From positions 744,001-808,000 of the forward strand of contig NC_134440.1 of NCBI RefSeq assembly GCF_030867145.1: a stretch of 64,000 nucleotides of DNA. The letters are read 5' to 3'. Below, piece after piece: positions 14,360-35,585 of the stretch. The position numbers and the translations under genes were made by a program. The notes under the pieces are model-generated. The model made no database searches and was not told where the DNA came from. It was given only the letters and a program-made list of their open reading frames with translations. Position 1 is the first letter of the stretch. Each line of letters begins with the position of its first letter. This stretch comes from Opisthocomus hoazin. Lineage: Eukaryota; Chordata; Aves; Opisthocomiformes; Opisthocomidae.

Positions 14360-16914
14360 ATTTGCCTTTTTTTGGGCTAATCCCAAGGGATTTGGGGTTT
14401 TGGGGCTGAATCCCTTCGCGGGCGCGGGTGACGCGGGCCCCGCTCCAGGCTGGCGGGCCTCGAGGCCTAGGCCGAGCGCGCGGAGAGGGCTGGTGGTGCT
14501 GGGACCGATGGCCACGGCCCTGGGAGTCGGACGGACGGACAGATGGGGCGAGCGGGGGCTGTGCTCAGCCCGGGGGGGAACTGCCCCGTGGAAATGGGTT
14601 AAAAAAATCAGAAAAAAGAAAAAAAAAGGCCTTCAGCAAGCTGCTGTCCGGCCCTGTCGGTTTCCAGCCCTTGTGTCCTGGGACGAACAGCACAGACGGC
14701 GCCACGTTAACGATGTTCGATGCTTTATTAGCTGTCTACGCTTCGTTATAAATACCTGCGGTACCGGAAACGTCACCACCATACCGGAGTTACTAAAACA
14801 CGTTCTGGAAACCGCGCACAGACCCAAGCGGCGTCTCCTGCCAGCTCGAGCCCCGGTGTTTCCTACCATTAAGTGCTGCTATCTGTGGGAGAACGCTTTG
14901 CTGGCGTATCGGAGGAGGCAAACTCCCTTTTTTGTTGACAGATTTCCCGCCCGTGCCCGCCATCGCTGAAGACACGCTGCTACTCGCCGTTATCTAACTG
15001 ATACCTCATGTCCCGTCCTTCGGGCAGGGCAACGCTACTCAGCGTTTCCCAGCATCGGCCCCTGCTTCACAGGCTCTCAGCGCTCTGGCCTGCTCCTGCG
15101 GGGCGCTGAAGCAAGCGTCTCATGTCAAAGGACAGAGTCCTTTTAAGACCCAAGGTTGGAGTTCTGGCCCTGCTGGAGTAAGTGGGGACACATCAGGGAG
15201 TCTGAAGGATCACCCTCAGCACAGGATAAAGACCAGAGTTCAGCACACGGCAAGGTTCAGCCCTCTATATTAAAAAAAAAGAGAGGAAACAACTGCCCCG
15301 CCTGCAGAACGCAAAGCAAAAGAAATCATTTTCCCCTTGCCGAAGCGTTCTCCCATGCTATCAGCATTTCTCTGAAGTGACACCTTGCTGTGCTTCTGCC
15401 TCCCCGTTGAAGGTACGACCGTTAGTTAAATAAAGAGCGCATTTCTGGTTAAGATCTAATATTTTCCCAATTAAAAACCCCTCTCAAACATCTGCTCTCT
15501 CCTCTGTATTTGTCTTTGCAAACACCCTAAACATCAGTGAGTCTCGTACGGTACGGATCAGCCCGTACACCTAGCCTTCATGAGTCTGCCTGTGCTGTAA
15601 ATAAATCTGGAAGCCGCTGTGCTACGTTTGCCGTCCTGCCGCTCCGATGACAGCTCTGACCCGCGGACCCACCCTCTGTGCCGAGCCCGGCGTCTGCAGC
15701 GGCACCTGTCAGCTTCAGCAAGGTTTGAATTTTTATTTGCAGCCCCTCCTTTATCAGCTGCTGGGTCCTCTCTCCCCATCCTGGAGAAATCAACCTCGGG
15801 TACGAATTCTGTTCTTCTCCAGCGGAGACTTTTTGCCCGAACACACTGGTGTACGCGTATGGCGCAGGCGCGAGGGGTGCGCGGTCACGGCCTCGGGGTA
15901 GCAGACCTGCGCTGGCTCACACCAGCTGTGGCCGCGGAGCAGCCGCCCGGCTTTCCGTAATCCCCCACGCGGGATATGGCTTTTCCTGTCCGATTACTTG
16001 TTCTGTATTAAAATCTGCAAATGCTTATCCTGTGGCTTGGTAAATAACTGCCTAAAAAATGTCAAGAAATTTGTCAGCTGATTTCGTTAGCCTTAAAAAA
16101 ACAAAATACGTATAAACTCATTGTCCTCACTCGGGAAACAACAGCACCGTTACGTGTTTCAAAGTCTTACAACGCGCCGTGGAAAGAGTTGCCTTGTTCT
16201 TCGTGACGATCCTGCCACCGTCACGTATCCATGGCGAGACTGAACGTGGGAACTGAGGAAGCTGGAGTGGAACCAAAGCACAAATCAAGCAGAGGTCGTC
16301 TACCGTCTAGAGATACGAAAGGAACCACTGGCAAACACTTTTTCTCCGGGTAGGATCAAACGGCTGGGTTGAAGGCTCCTACAAACCTTGTCTAAAACAG
16401 CCGCAAGCCTGCGGCTGGGCCTGGTAATAGCGACTGGGGCTGTGACGTCACTGGTCAGGATAATCCAGACGCACCCTCTCCCCAAAGCCAATCAACCCGT
16501 ACGGACTATTTACAGGAAATTACAAAACTCCGTCGGAAAGACAACTTACTGCCTTTGCAGGGAAGATGAAAGAAATCCTTCTTCTGCTGTTTGCTCCTCG
16601 TTTTTAAGCCACTTGGGATCTTTACATGCCACAGTGGCCAAAACTGTTAATTTGTTGGAAGACCGAGTCACCAGCCGTGTTTCCTCCGCCGGGTCCGTAC
16701 AGACACACACTCACAGCGACCAGGTACGACTGCACTGGCAACAGGACACTAAACATGGATGCTCCACACGACAGACCACGGGCTCCCGACACGCGCCTGC
16801 AGCGGGGCGCTCCCGTCCCCCCGGCTTCCCCCGCCTCTCCCCATGCCAGCATCCAAGGGTCAGTGGGATATTGCTTGTCGAAGCTGTGGCGAGCCGGCGG
16901 CAGCGCCGAGCACG
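14360..16914 (-). other. 3' flank and putative 3' UTR of the CaMKIV-like kinase gene
   Basis: No exon or transposon is seen. The DNA is of intermediate GC. Minus-strand AATAAA signals occur at 15732-15737 (about 1.2 kb past the stop) and 14724-14729 (about 2.2 kb past it). The 3' UTR therefore probably ends at one of these. A perfect TGACGTCA palindrome lies at 16443-16450, about 0.5 kb past the stop. Confidence 0.35.
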
Positions 16915-25899
<8,985 letters not shown>

Positions 25900-26650
25900 G
25901 GCGGGCCGGGGGCGGCGAGCTCCCGCCAGCTGCGGGGAGAGGAGCCTCAGACATCGCCGTGCCCCCCCCCCCGCTGCCCCCGCGCCCGCCCAGATGGCCC
26001 AGCAAAAAGCAGTGCTCGGGATTATCGAGCGCGAGGAAGTCGCAGCCGCAAATCTCCTTCCCACCACGCACGTACGCTGCCTTTCTGGACATAAAACCCC
26101 CCCGCCTATGTCCTGTGTCCCCCCCCCAGCTTTTCACACCAGGCCCCCCCATTCCCCCCTTTTCCCCCCCTTTTCCCACCCCATCCCCATCCTTCTGGAG
26201 CTGCCTCGGTCCAGCAGGCCGGACCCCGCGCCACAGCCCAGGCTGTGCCCCATGGACCCACACGTTGGGGTGTTTGCACCCCGATTCCTGCAGTCACCCC
26301 CTCCCCTGACACCAAGCACAGCCCCCCCCCGGGGGTCCCGCCAGCCCCTCGCTCTCTGCAGCCCCCTTCGCTCCCGGGTGGGCTCCGGGGACCCGGTACG
26401 TACCGTTAGCTGCGGGCTCGCGGGGCGCCGGAGCCGTGGCCCCCCCGCCGCTGCCTCATCCCCGGTGCGGGGCGGCCGTGCTGCGGGTGGGCGCCGGAGG
26501 TCCCGCACCCCCTGTCCGCCTCGCTGCTGCCGCTGCGCCCGGCTGCAGCCCCCCGGGCCCGTGCTGCCGGCCGGCGGGCAGGGCCCCCCCGCTGCTCCCC
26601 ACTGGGAGGGGGGGGTCAAAGCTCAGCTCCTCGGCGGTGCTTTGCGGGGT
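25900..26650 (-). promoter_or_regulatory. 5' region of the CaMKIV-like gene with a possible upstream exon
   Basis: On the minus strand the start codon is preceded by 30 nt and then a good acceptor (TCTCCCCGCAG, boundary at 25929/25930). A strong donor GTACGT lies upstream at 26398-26403. The ATG-bearing exon may therefore be the second exon, with a CpG-rich first exon starting at 26,404 and extending upward. The frame stays open upstream of the ATG through the acceptor, so an N-terminal extension is possible but unproven. Confidence 0.45.
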
Positions 26651-26660
26651 GCGGAGCAGC

Positions 26661-26853
26661 GCTGGGGTGCGGGGAGGGAGGGATGCGGGGATGGAGGGTG
26701 GAGGGGTGCAGGGATGGAAGGATGCAGGGATGGAGGGATGGAAGGATGCAGGCTGCAGGATGGAGGGATGCAGGGATGGGGGATGCGGGATGCGGGATGG
26801 AGGGATGCAGGGATGGAGGCTGGAGGGATGCAGGCTGGAGGGATGCGGGAAGG
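26661..26853. repeat. GGGATGCA/GGGATGGA minisatellite upstream of the kinase gene
   Basis: About 190 bp of 8-10 bp units (GGGATGCAGGGATGGA). It lies in CpG-rich DNA 0.8-1 kb upstream of the kinase start codon. Confidence 0.9.
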
Positions 26854-27304
26854 CAGCGATGCGGGGCCGGGGCTGCGATGCGCGGGGACCCTCCCAGGCA
26901 GCCCCGGCGCCGCGGTCCCGGCTGCTCGGCCGTGCCCCCTCCCGGCCCGCCGCCGCCACTGCACCGCTCCCCGCCACCCCCCGCCACCCCCGGGCTCCGC
27001 CGCCCCTGGGCCCCCCCCCGCGCTGCAGCCGCCCCGCACCACCCGGAGCCCGGCGCGGCCCCGCGGCGGGGCCAGGCGGGGGGACCCCGCTCCCCAGAGA
27101 CCCCCCCTCGGGTGCCGAGGGCCGGATTCTGTCCCGCACCCCGGGGAGCGCCCGCAGCCCGGCACCCACCCCGGGGGCCGGGTCCCGCTCCCACCGGGGG
27201 AGCGCCCACAGACCGGCCCGGCGTGTGCCCCCCACCTCCCCTCCCCCGGGGGTCCCGGGGGTCCCGGGGCGCTGCCGGGCGCGGCCGCACGGTGACGCCA
27301 TCGC

Positions 27305-27770
27305 CCACCGGATGGGAGCGGGGGGGGGCGGGGGGGAAATGGGGCCGGGGTGGGGGCGGGGCGGGGCGGGGTTGGGTTGAGGGGATGGGAGGGGGAAGGG
27401 GGGTGGGGTCTGGGTGGGGTGGGGTGGGGTGGGATGGGGTGGGACTGGGACTGGGACTGGGGATGGGGATGGGGATGGGTTGGGGCCAGGAACAGGATGG
27501 GAATGGAAATAGGGGGATGGGGCCGGGGATGGGATGGGGGGGGATTGGGGCTGGGATGCCTTGGGAATGGGGATAGGGCTGTGGTGGGACTGGGGTTGGG
27601 ATGGGGCCAGGGACAGGAATGGGGATAGGGCTGGGGTGGGACTGGGGCTGGGATGCGACCGGCAATGGGGTAGGACAGGGGCTGGTTATGGGATGGGATG
27701 GGAATGGGGGGTAGGACTGGGGCTGGGGTGGGGCCAGGGATGGGATGGGAATGGGGACAGGGACGGGTGC
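27305..27770. repeat. G-rich array (GGGGATGG/GGGACTGG) with strong G-quadruplex potential
   Basis: About 460 bp, almost pure G with regular AT or ACT breaks: GGGACTGGGACTGGGGATGG and variants. Dozens of G3+ tracts lie on the plus strand, which is the non-template strand for plus-direction transcription. It lies about 1.5-1.9 kb upstream of the kinase ATG. The several-hundred-residue ORFs on both strands come from the lack of stop codons in the array. Confidence 0.9.
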
Positions 27771-28229
27771 AGTTGGCCCCCGAGCTGGGTCCGTCTCTGC
27801 TGTCAGGGAGCCCCACGGGTTTTGTGTTTCCCGCAGCAAAGGGACGCGAGCGGGAGGTTTCTCCTCCGCGTGCGAGGGACGCAAACAGCCCCCGGCCGAG
27901 CCCCCGGCCCCCGGTCACACCGCGCCGGCAGCTCCAGCTCTGACACCCAGCGCAGGGGGTCCAGCTCCACTCCCCCTCCTGCCAGCAGCGGCCGGGGTCC
28001 GGGGCTGCCCTTGCTCCGCTCCGAGCCCTCCTCCGCAGGGCTGCGAGCCAGCAGCTGAGTTTTGTGTTTTGCTAATTAAAATTGGACACGGGGAAGCGTC
28101 CCGTGAGGCAGCGACCTCCGCGTGGGATGGACGGGTGGTGGGGCCTCGGGGACGCTGCATGGGCCCCCCCGCCGTGGCTTGGTCAGGAGACCCCCATGAA
28201 AGGCCTTGCCGACACGAAACCTCCTCCTC

Positions 28230-28450
28230 GCAATGGGCTTCCCAAGTATTTATTAGAATATTTTGTCACATCAGAGGGAGGCAGGCTCAGCCCTGCTTGA
28301 TCCAGCCTGGCTGCTCGTGGAGGGAGCGACCTGCGAAGTGAATAAATCGACTCTGCCTCCGTTTCTGCCCGCCACGTTGTGGAGATCAGGGTGGGCTGGG
28401 AGAGGCTGGTTTGCATAATTAATATTTATCGCTTCATCTAGAACAAGTGA
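28230..28450. promoter_or_regulatory. AT-rich island, candidate enhancer 1
   Basis: Contains AAGTATTTATTAGAATATT and, 150 bp on, GCATAATTAATATTTATC, with homeodomain-type TAATTA and GATA-type TTATC cores. It stands out from flanks that are mostly G and C. Confidence 0.35.
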
Positions 28451-30429
28451 AACCCCCCTGTTCGTGGCCAGCCCCAGAAGAGTGGGGGGCTGCGTTGGGG
28501 CTGCGTCCGCAGAGCAGAGGCAGCCCCTTCCCTTTGCAAACCCGGTACTTCGCCTCTCGGCGAGGGGGCTGCAACCCCACCCGCGGTGCCTGCTGACACC
28601 CACCCTGCCACCCACGGGTGGGCACTGGGTGGGCTGCGGGGCTGGAGCCAACCTGGGCAGCGGGACACGGGGACGGGGCTGCGACGGCGGCCGGGCAGCC
28701 ATGGACCCCTCACCACCCCCCCCAGCCCCGGGGGAGGGGGCTGCCCTCTGCAGCCCCCCATCCCCGGCCGGGACGCCTTCACGGGGAGCGGACCCGGCCC
28801 CAGCCTGTGGGAAGGGGCTGGGCTGCTCCGTGGGGGTCCGGCCCTGGCACCGGGCGAGCTGCCCGGGAACCGGCCCGTCCTCCCGAGGAGGAAAGCCTCT
28901 GGCCTTTTGTCTGCGGGAGAGGAATTCATTATTTTGTTCTCTCATCACGCTGGAATAAAATCCATTCTAGAGCAGCATAAATTCAGGTGCCTGAAGTCGC
29001 TTTTTTCAACAGCCCGGGAAACATTTCTCTCTCTCTCTCGCCCTTTTCCGAAGTGTTTCTGCCTCACGGCGCAGCCGTCGAGGCTCCGGACGAAGCGCAA
29101 GATGGAGGGGCACCAACCAGCGTGCGGTGGAGCGGCTGCGCGGGGCACGGCGCCGGGCGGAGGGCGGGAAGGCGAAGCTGAAGCGGGGACCCCCAAGTAC
29201 CCCCCAAGCCCCCCAAGCCTCCGGCGCCAGGCTGGGGGTCCCTGGCAAAGCGCAGCCCGGGCAGAGCGGCGGCTGGGAACCCTGCGGCGAGCGGGGCCGG
29301 CCGCCGCCGCGCGATGCTCAATTGTTTGGAACATAAAATGGAAATTAATACATACGGTTAACCTCCCCCCGGCATCCCCCCCCCGCGCCGTGTGCCTCGT
29401 TAATTGAATGGCGCGAAGCAAACGAGGTCAGAGCTCACCTGCGCCAGACAAGGACACAGCCGCGCGCCGCCCGGCAGCGAGACGGGGCTGTCTGCCTCGC
29501 CATGTTTAGCATTCCTGCCAGGAACCGCTCGTTAAAAACCTCCAAGATGGCTGCAGCGTCCCATCAGAGACCCCGGCGGCCGCGGCCCTCGCAGGCACGC
29601 GGGCGGAGAGGCCGGGGGCGCGGGGAGCAGGGGCGGCGGTGGGGAGGGGGACGGGACTGGGTCCCCGCTGCGGGGCCGCATCCGTCCCCATCGTTGGTGG
29701 AGGTGCGGGGCCCGCTGGGGTGCAGCGGCAGCGTGCGGGGGTCCCTCGTGCACCCAGAGCTGGAGGGCGGGAGAGGCAGGGAGCGGTGCGGCCGGCCGGG
29801 GTGCTGCCGGAGCAGAGCCAGCCTGGGAGCTGCTGCTGCTGATGCCCAGGACCCCCCCACCCATCACCTTCCTCCTTCTATCCCCTCCCCTCGAAGGGAC
29901 CCCCCTCGGCTGGGGTCGGAGGAGTGTTCCCATGCCGTGCCTCAGTTTCCCCAGCTCTGCCAGGGCACCACAGCCCACCCTTGCAGAGGGCCATGGGTGC
30001 TGAGCCCCCCTGTTCCGGGCGTCCCGGGGGATGCTCCCAGCTCTGCCTCGGGCACCGGCTCCCACCCTGGGGCCAGACCCTGCTGCTCCCCATCTCCCCC
30101 CAGGGCAGGCGGGTGGCAGCGCTCGGACCCCCACCCCGGGGCTGCCCGACACCCCAGCCACGAGCACCCACGCCTCGAGGCCTCGCTCGGGCGGGAGCAC
30201 GCTGTGCCGCTGCCTCGGGGTCCGGCCGCCCCGACCGCTCCCTGGGGAGCGCTGGGTGCTGGGAGCCCACCCGGCATCTCCAGTCTCCGGGAGCGGGCCC
30301 GGGCATCCAGCGCTTCCCTCTTCACACAAAGGCAGCGTCTCCCCGCGCGGCCGCTCGTCCTCCTCCCGCTCCTCCGCTTCCTCCTTCTCGCCTGTATTTT
30401 TTTTTTTTTCTGGAAAACAAGAAATGAGT

Positions 30430-30740
30430 TGTCTTCCCGCAGATGTGACTAAAAGCACTCTGGAAATGTCAGCCGCTGCTGGAAAGGGACCCAGATAACA
30501 TTTAGCTTTAGGTAAGAGAGTAGATTTTCTCTGCACTAATTCATATTTATAAGCTCTCCTGTTCCCGGGGAGCGCGCGGCACTGATAGCGCTTGCTGATT
30601 GCCAGCGAGCGGAGCAGGGAATTGTTTTCATATCTGAGATTAAAGAGCGGTTTCTGCTCCCAGTGGCACCCATGTATTTACGCTGGTCATTCTCCATCCT
30701 CCTTATAAGATTAAGACTGGAAATGGGAAATGGTTACGTA
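30430..30740. promoter_or_regulatory. AT-rich island, candidate enhancer 2
   Basis: Holds CTAATTCATATTTATAAGC, GAGATTAAAGAG and CCTTATAAGATTAAGACTGG: paired TTATAAG cores and TCF-like GATTAAAG. About 300 bp with near-average base composition inside a GC-rich region. Confidence 0.35.
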
Positions 30741-31764
30741 GTGCCGAGCCCGGGGGCTGGGGGGGACGGGGCGCTGCTGGCTCGGGGGTCCCGGCCGGCG
30801 AAGGCTCGGCGTGGGGGTAGCAGAGCCGGGACAGCCCGGGCCTTTGCCGGGGGCTCTGCACCCCTTTGGGGGCTCCCGGGAAAACGCTTCGCTGGGACGG
30901 AAACTCCTGGGGCAGACGCTGCGGGACCGTCCCTCCGCACGGCTCCGGAGCGGAGCAGGCAGCCAGACGTGCGCGATGGATTCGGTGAAAGATTTATTTT
31001 TCTTCTTATTTTTCGACACATCCCGGGGTTTGTGTCAGCTGATTAAAAGCAAACAAGTAAAGCCCTTCTTCTTCATGCTGGATCAAGGATTTGGGAACTT
31101 TTAGAGCTTTATTTAGTTTTCTCTTTTTATTTTTTTTTTCTTTATTTTTAAATCATGTTTGTGAACTGGCTGAGCAGCTCCAGAGAGAGTCAGAGCGCAA
31201 ATACAGGGGGAAAGAAAAAAACCGGGTTGTGTTAGGGATTGCAGGGCCTGGAATTAGGGGGAGGAAGGGGAAAAACAGGGGGAGGAGGCGGTGGGGAGGC
31301 GGGAGGGGTTCGGGGTGGAAAGGGAAAAAGGCGAAAGGAGAAACAAGACAATGGCAGAAGGCACCCCGGGGACTTCCTGAGAGGTTTTAGAAATTCAAAA
31401 TACCCCTTAGAGCCTCAAAGCTGTGTCAGTCACAGCCCCGGCGCAGGGATCACTAAGGCTGCGGCCAAACAATACCAGATTGTGTGAGGAAGGTGGGAAA
31501 ATAGGGGGTCTCAGCGGCTCCCGCTCACACCAGCGGTTCCGCTCGTCAAGCACGCGTTCCACATGAATCAGTTCTGGACAGAGCCGCGGCATAATCCCCG
31601 CCAGCCTTGCTATGACAACTTGAAGGAGAATTCGGCGGCTGAGTGACAGCCGACGGAGAACTGACAAGGCAAAAGGCCGCCGGACTTTCCTCCGCTTTTT
31701 TCCCTTTTTTTTTTTCCCCCCTCGGTAACTTTTTTTGGGGCGGCTCGTTCGGGCGCGCGCGCAG

Positions 31765-31860
31765 CTGCGTGCTGGTGTGCTCACGCGTGTGTGCTCCCAC
31801 ACACGTGTGCTCAGGCATGTCTGCTCCCACATGCGTGTGCTCCCACATGCTCCCACGCTG
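31765..31860. repeat. ACACGTGTGCTC-type short repeat
   Basis: Imperfect 12-16 bp units of CACGTGTGCTC and CCCACATGCGTGTGCTC, purine-pyrimidine alternating, so Z-DNA prone. A related ACATGTGCTGCAACACGCGTG stretch lies at 34,805-34,885. Confidence 0.6.
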
Positions 31861-32654
31861 CCAGGGGGAGCGGAGGGGCTTTGCTCCCTCCCAGCAGCCG
31901 CAATGCCCCCCCCTCTGACCTCGCCGCGCTCCCAGGGACCCCCAGCCCTGCCTGGCCCCAGCGATGCTCGGGGCTCCCGCCGGCTCTGCCGCTGCCCACA
32001 GGTTTCGAGGAAGGTGCAGGGGGAACGGCAGCGGGTGCACGGGGGGCTGAGGGTCCTGGGGGTCCCACACCAGGCCTGCCCTGCTCAGGGAGCAGCTGGC
32101 ACCCCCCGGAGTGACGGCACAGACCTCCGTCCAGGCCTCCGGTGCAGGACACGCGGCACTGGCTGCTCACCTGCACACCCGGGAGCGTGGGCCAAGGCTT
32201 GGGGGGCTTCGGTGCAGCCCCTTGGGGGCACGGGGCAGCAGCAGGACCCCCCCAGGTCTGCAGGTGTGTGGGCAGGTGGCAAAGCAGCCATTAAGGCTTT
32301 AATAACCCCGGGCTCGTTAGCAGGGGGTGTGATGGGCAGCCTGGCTCTTTCAATTAGCCCTTGGCTGGTGGCACCCAGGTGCGTCGGCCGATCGCCTTCG
32401 AGGGGGTCCCGACACCTTCGCACCCCCGGCTGCTGCCCGCGAGGGGCCGGGCAGGGCCCGGCAGCCCACCGTCACGCCACGCCGGGGCGGCCGCCGGCAG
32501 AGCCGGGCTGGGTCGGGTGCGGGTGGGGGTCTGTGGGGAGGGGGCCCGGCAGCGGGGGGCTGCTCGGAGCCGACCGCGGGCATCGGGGAGGCTGCTCCAG
32601 CCCTGCAGCCGGGGGGCTGCTCCCCCCGCGCCCGCTGCCGCTTCCCTGCCCTCC

Positions 32655-32910
32655 CTCGTTAGGTGAACGGCGTGTGTTATTAATAATCATATCAAGAATA
32701 AAAAGCGCTTTTGTCACCTCTGGATCCCGCTCCTTTTTGGGGGTCCCCGTCCCGGCTCCACGTCCCCGCTCGGGGAGCTGGGGGGTACAAAGGAAACTAA
32801 TTAGGAATCGCCGGTGTCTTACGCCGGAGCGTCTGGGTGCGTCCAGCGGTGAAAGACGAGCGTCTTGGTGCAAGAAAATCAATTTTACAGTTACAGGAGC
32901 AGAATAAATA
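32655..32910. promoter_or_regulatory. AT-rich island, candidate enhancer 3
   Basis: Contains TTATTAATAATCATATC (two homeodomain-like cores in inverted order), GGAAACTAATTAGGAATCG and AATCAATTTTACAGTTAC. Confidence 0.35.
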
Positions 32911-35159
32911 GAGGTGGTGCGTTAAAGCAAGAGGACGAGCGGGGGCTGCGCGGGGGCCGAGCCGTCCCGGGGATGGACCGGGTACCCCGCAGCCGGAGCC
33001 TGCCCGGGGCCGCGGCCGCGCTCCCCCAGAGCGGGTTTTGCTCGGACCGTGGGGTTTTCACCCAAAGCAGCTCCGCAGCCCGGGCCCAGCCCCATGGGGT
33101 GGTTTTGAGGAAAATTCAGAATCGGTCCCCGAAACGCCAGCCCGAGCACCCGGCCCCGGGCAGCCCCCGCACCGTCCCCGCGCGCGCGGTGGCTCCGTCG
33201 GTCCCCGCCGCACGGCTCCCCGGCTGCGTTTCATTCGTGTGGCTCAAATCTCTCGGTTTCGCGCACGATTGCGTTGTCTTTTTGGGGTCAGGGAAATGGT
33301 AAACAAGGCAATTATCCTTGGCGGGGGGGTTAAACGCTGCGCACCCCGCGCCGCCGTCGCTCCCCAGCCGCCCCGCTCGCCCTGATGCTCAGGACCGTTA
33401 TCAGCGCCGGGAAATGAGGGACCGCAGCCGGGGGGCCCAAACCGAAATGACTTTTATGCTAAACCGGACGCGGGCGGGCGGGGAGCAGCTGGGGAGCGCG
33501 GCAGGAGCGGGGGCGGCCGCGGGGGTCCGCTCCAGGACCCCCCTTTGCCTGCGCCGGGGTCTCCCCGCTGCTTCCGTGGCCGTGGCCGCCGCGGTGACCC
33601 CTCCTGCGTCCCCTTCCCGGCCCCGGCAGGGTTTTCTTTTCTTTGCTCGTCACACCAGGACGGTGCTGAGCCCTAATCCCCAAATCGTCCCTCGCCGGTG
33701 TCACACACAGCTCTAAGCTCCTCAGAATAGATTTATTAAAAAAAAAAAGAAAGGGAAGGAAATAAAAACCCCTCTGTGGGTTATTACGGGATATTTTTGT
33801 TTTAATTGAAAACTACTCCGAGCGCAGAGGACCGGATCCTCGCTGGCGTAACCCAGCGCAGCCAGCACCGCTGGCGGGGGGAGACCTGTGCTGGTACAGG
33901 ATCTGGCCCATCCTGCCAGCCCCCCCAAGCCCCCCCAGCTGCTGCCCTGAGCCCCCTCCACCCCCGCCGGGGAGCTCAGCGATGCCGAGAACCGGGTCGA
34001 GCGTGGCCGGGGAAACGAGGGGCTGCGGCAGCACCGGCCCGGTGAGAGACCCCCAGCGTCCCCCACCCCAGCGAAACTCCCCAGGTGGGGGGGGTGGGGG
34101 GGTGGGGGGTGTCGCAGCCTCGCACCCCCCGTGCCTGGGGAGTGGGAAGGGAGAGGCTGAGGATGCCTACAAATGGGGGAAGCAGCCCCTGCGAAGCCCC
34201 CCCCGGTCCCGCACCCCCCGGCCGCGGAGAGCCGCTGGCCGCAGGGCTGGGCCGGCTCCTCGGCCGGGAGCCAGGCTGGCGCGGGCGCGATCGTCTCGTT
34301 TCTCTGCACCTGATTGAAAATCGATGCGGGAGAAAATGGAAAAATACGTTTTTGGGGTGAGGGGGAGAGGGACGGGGCACCCGGTAACGCCGGGGCTGCC
34401 GTAACGGGCTTCGTGTGCCCGGTGGGCGGAGGAGCAGCCGGGAGCGAGGGGAGCGGGCTCGATCCGGCGGCTGCGGAAGGCAGGAGGGGTGCCAGTGAGA
34501 CCCCCTCCCCCCGTTAGCACCCGTGCCGCTCCTTTCCCGAAGAACCCACCCGAAAAGCCCGGACGGACGGGCGGGAGGCAGGGGCTGGGCTCGGGGCGCT
34601 GCCCGTTCCCCATCACCCCCGGCCACCGAGGGGCTCCGGGCGAGGGGCTCCGTGGCCGGGTTGGGGTCCGCAGGCGGGCGAGGGGAGGCCGAGCCGTTCC
34701 CTGCAGCGGGACGGACCCCGGAGCTGCGACCCACCCCGCTCCCGCCTCGGCACCTCGGGGAAGGGCAGCGCGTCTGGGTGGGGGTCCCAGCGACGCCCCT
34801 GTGCGTGCTCACATGTGCTGCAACACGCGTGTCTGCATGTGTGTGCACACTGCCACGTGTCCGTGCTGCCACGCGTGTGCAGGTGCATGTGGACGTGCTA
34901 CAGCGCCTGGCTCGCTCCCCGCGCACCGTCCGCACGCCGTAGGGTCCCCGGCAGCCCCTCGCCGGCCCCCCCGGGCAGCCCCTGCCCCGCGCCCCAAGGT
35001 GGGGTTCGCTGGGGCTGCGCTGGCGCGGGCGGCCCGGCCGCGTTGCCGAACAAACCGAATTACGGGGCTGCGCGGAGCTCGCTCGGCCGGGTTTGGTTTT
35101 CGGAGAGAAGCTGCCGGGAAAGCTGGGCGCTCTGCGGCGGGGGAGAGGACGGTCTCCGG

Positions 35160-35290
35160 GTGAATTAGCATTTATACGGCTGTGCCTTGCATTTCAAACC
35201 CCCTTTATCTCTATTAGCACCTAATAAAGACAGAGCTTTGCTCTAATTCATAATTATAGCACTGGATGGAAATATTTGTGTTTCTGTTCC
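35160..35290. promoter_or_regulatory. AT-rich island, candidate enhancer 4
   Basis: A 130-bp stretch with GAATTAGCATTTATACGG, CTATTAGCACCTAATAAAG and TCATAATTATAGCACTGG, that is, four ATTAG/TAATTA-type cores. Sharp GC-rich borders on both sides. Confidence 0.4.
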
Positions 35291-35449
35291 CTGGGAGTTC
35301 GCCTCCAAAGCCCTCAGCCGATTCCGAGGGAAAGATGGCCGGGTGCCCCCGGCCGGCGAGGGGCTGCTCGGGCGCGCGCGTGGGGCAGAGCCGGGGTCGC
35401 CCAAAACCCGGGGGGCCACGACTGCTTGCGCAAGGGCTCCAGTGCACGA

Positions 35450-35585
35450 GGGATGCCTGCACCAGGCGTGCTTGCTCAAGGGATGCTTGCACAAGGGATT
35501 CTTGCACAAGGGATGCTTGCACGAGTGACGCTTGCTGGAGGGACACTTGCTGGAGGGACACTTGCTGGAGGGACGCTTGCGCGGT
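35450..35585. repeat. 15-bp minisatellite
   Basis: About nine units of GGGATGCTTGCACAA changing to GGGACACTTGCTGGA. The period is a multiple of three, so frames stay open on both strands. Not a gene. Confidence 0.9.

Noticed and set aside
15619-15960. Plus-strand ORF in the kinase 3' flank
   Set aside because: No similarity to any family I recognise, no splice or promoter context. Probably 3' UTR or flank read in antisense.
26616-27918. ORFs of 422 and 431 codons on minus, rich in Pro/His/Ile
   Set aside because: Translation of the G-rich arrays in two frames; low complexity, not a protein.
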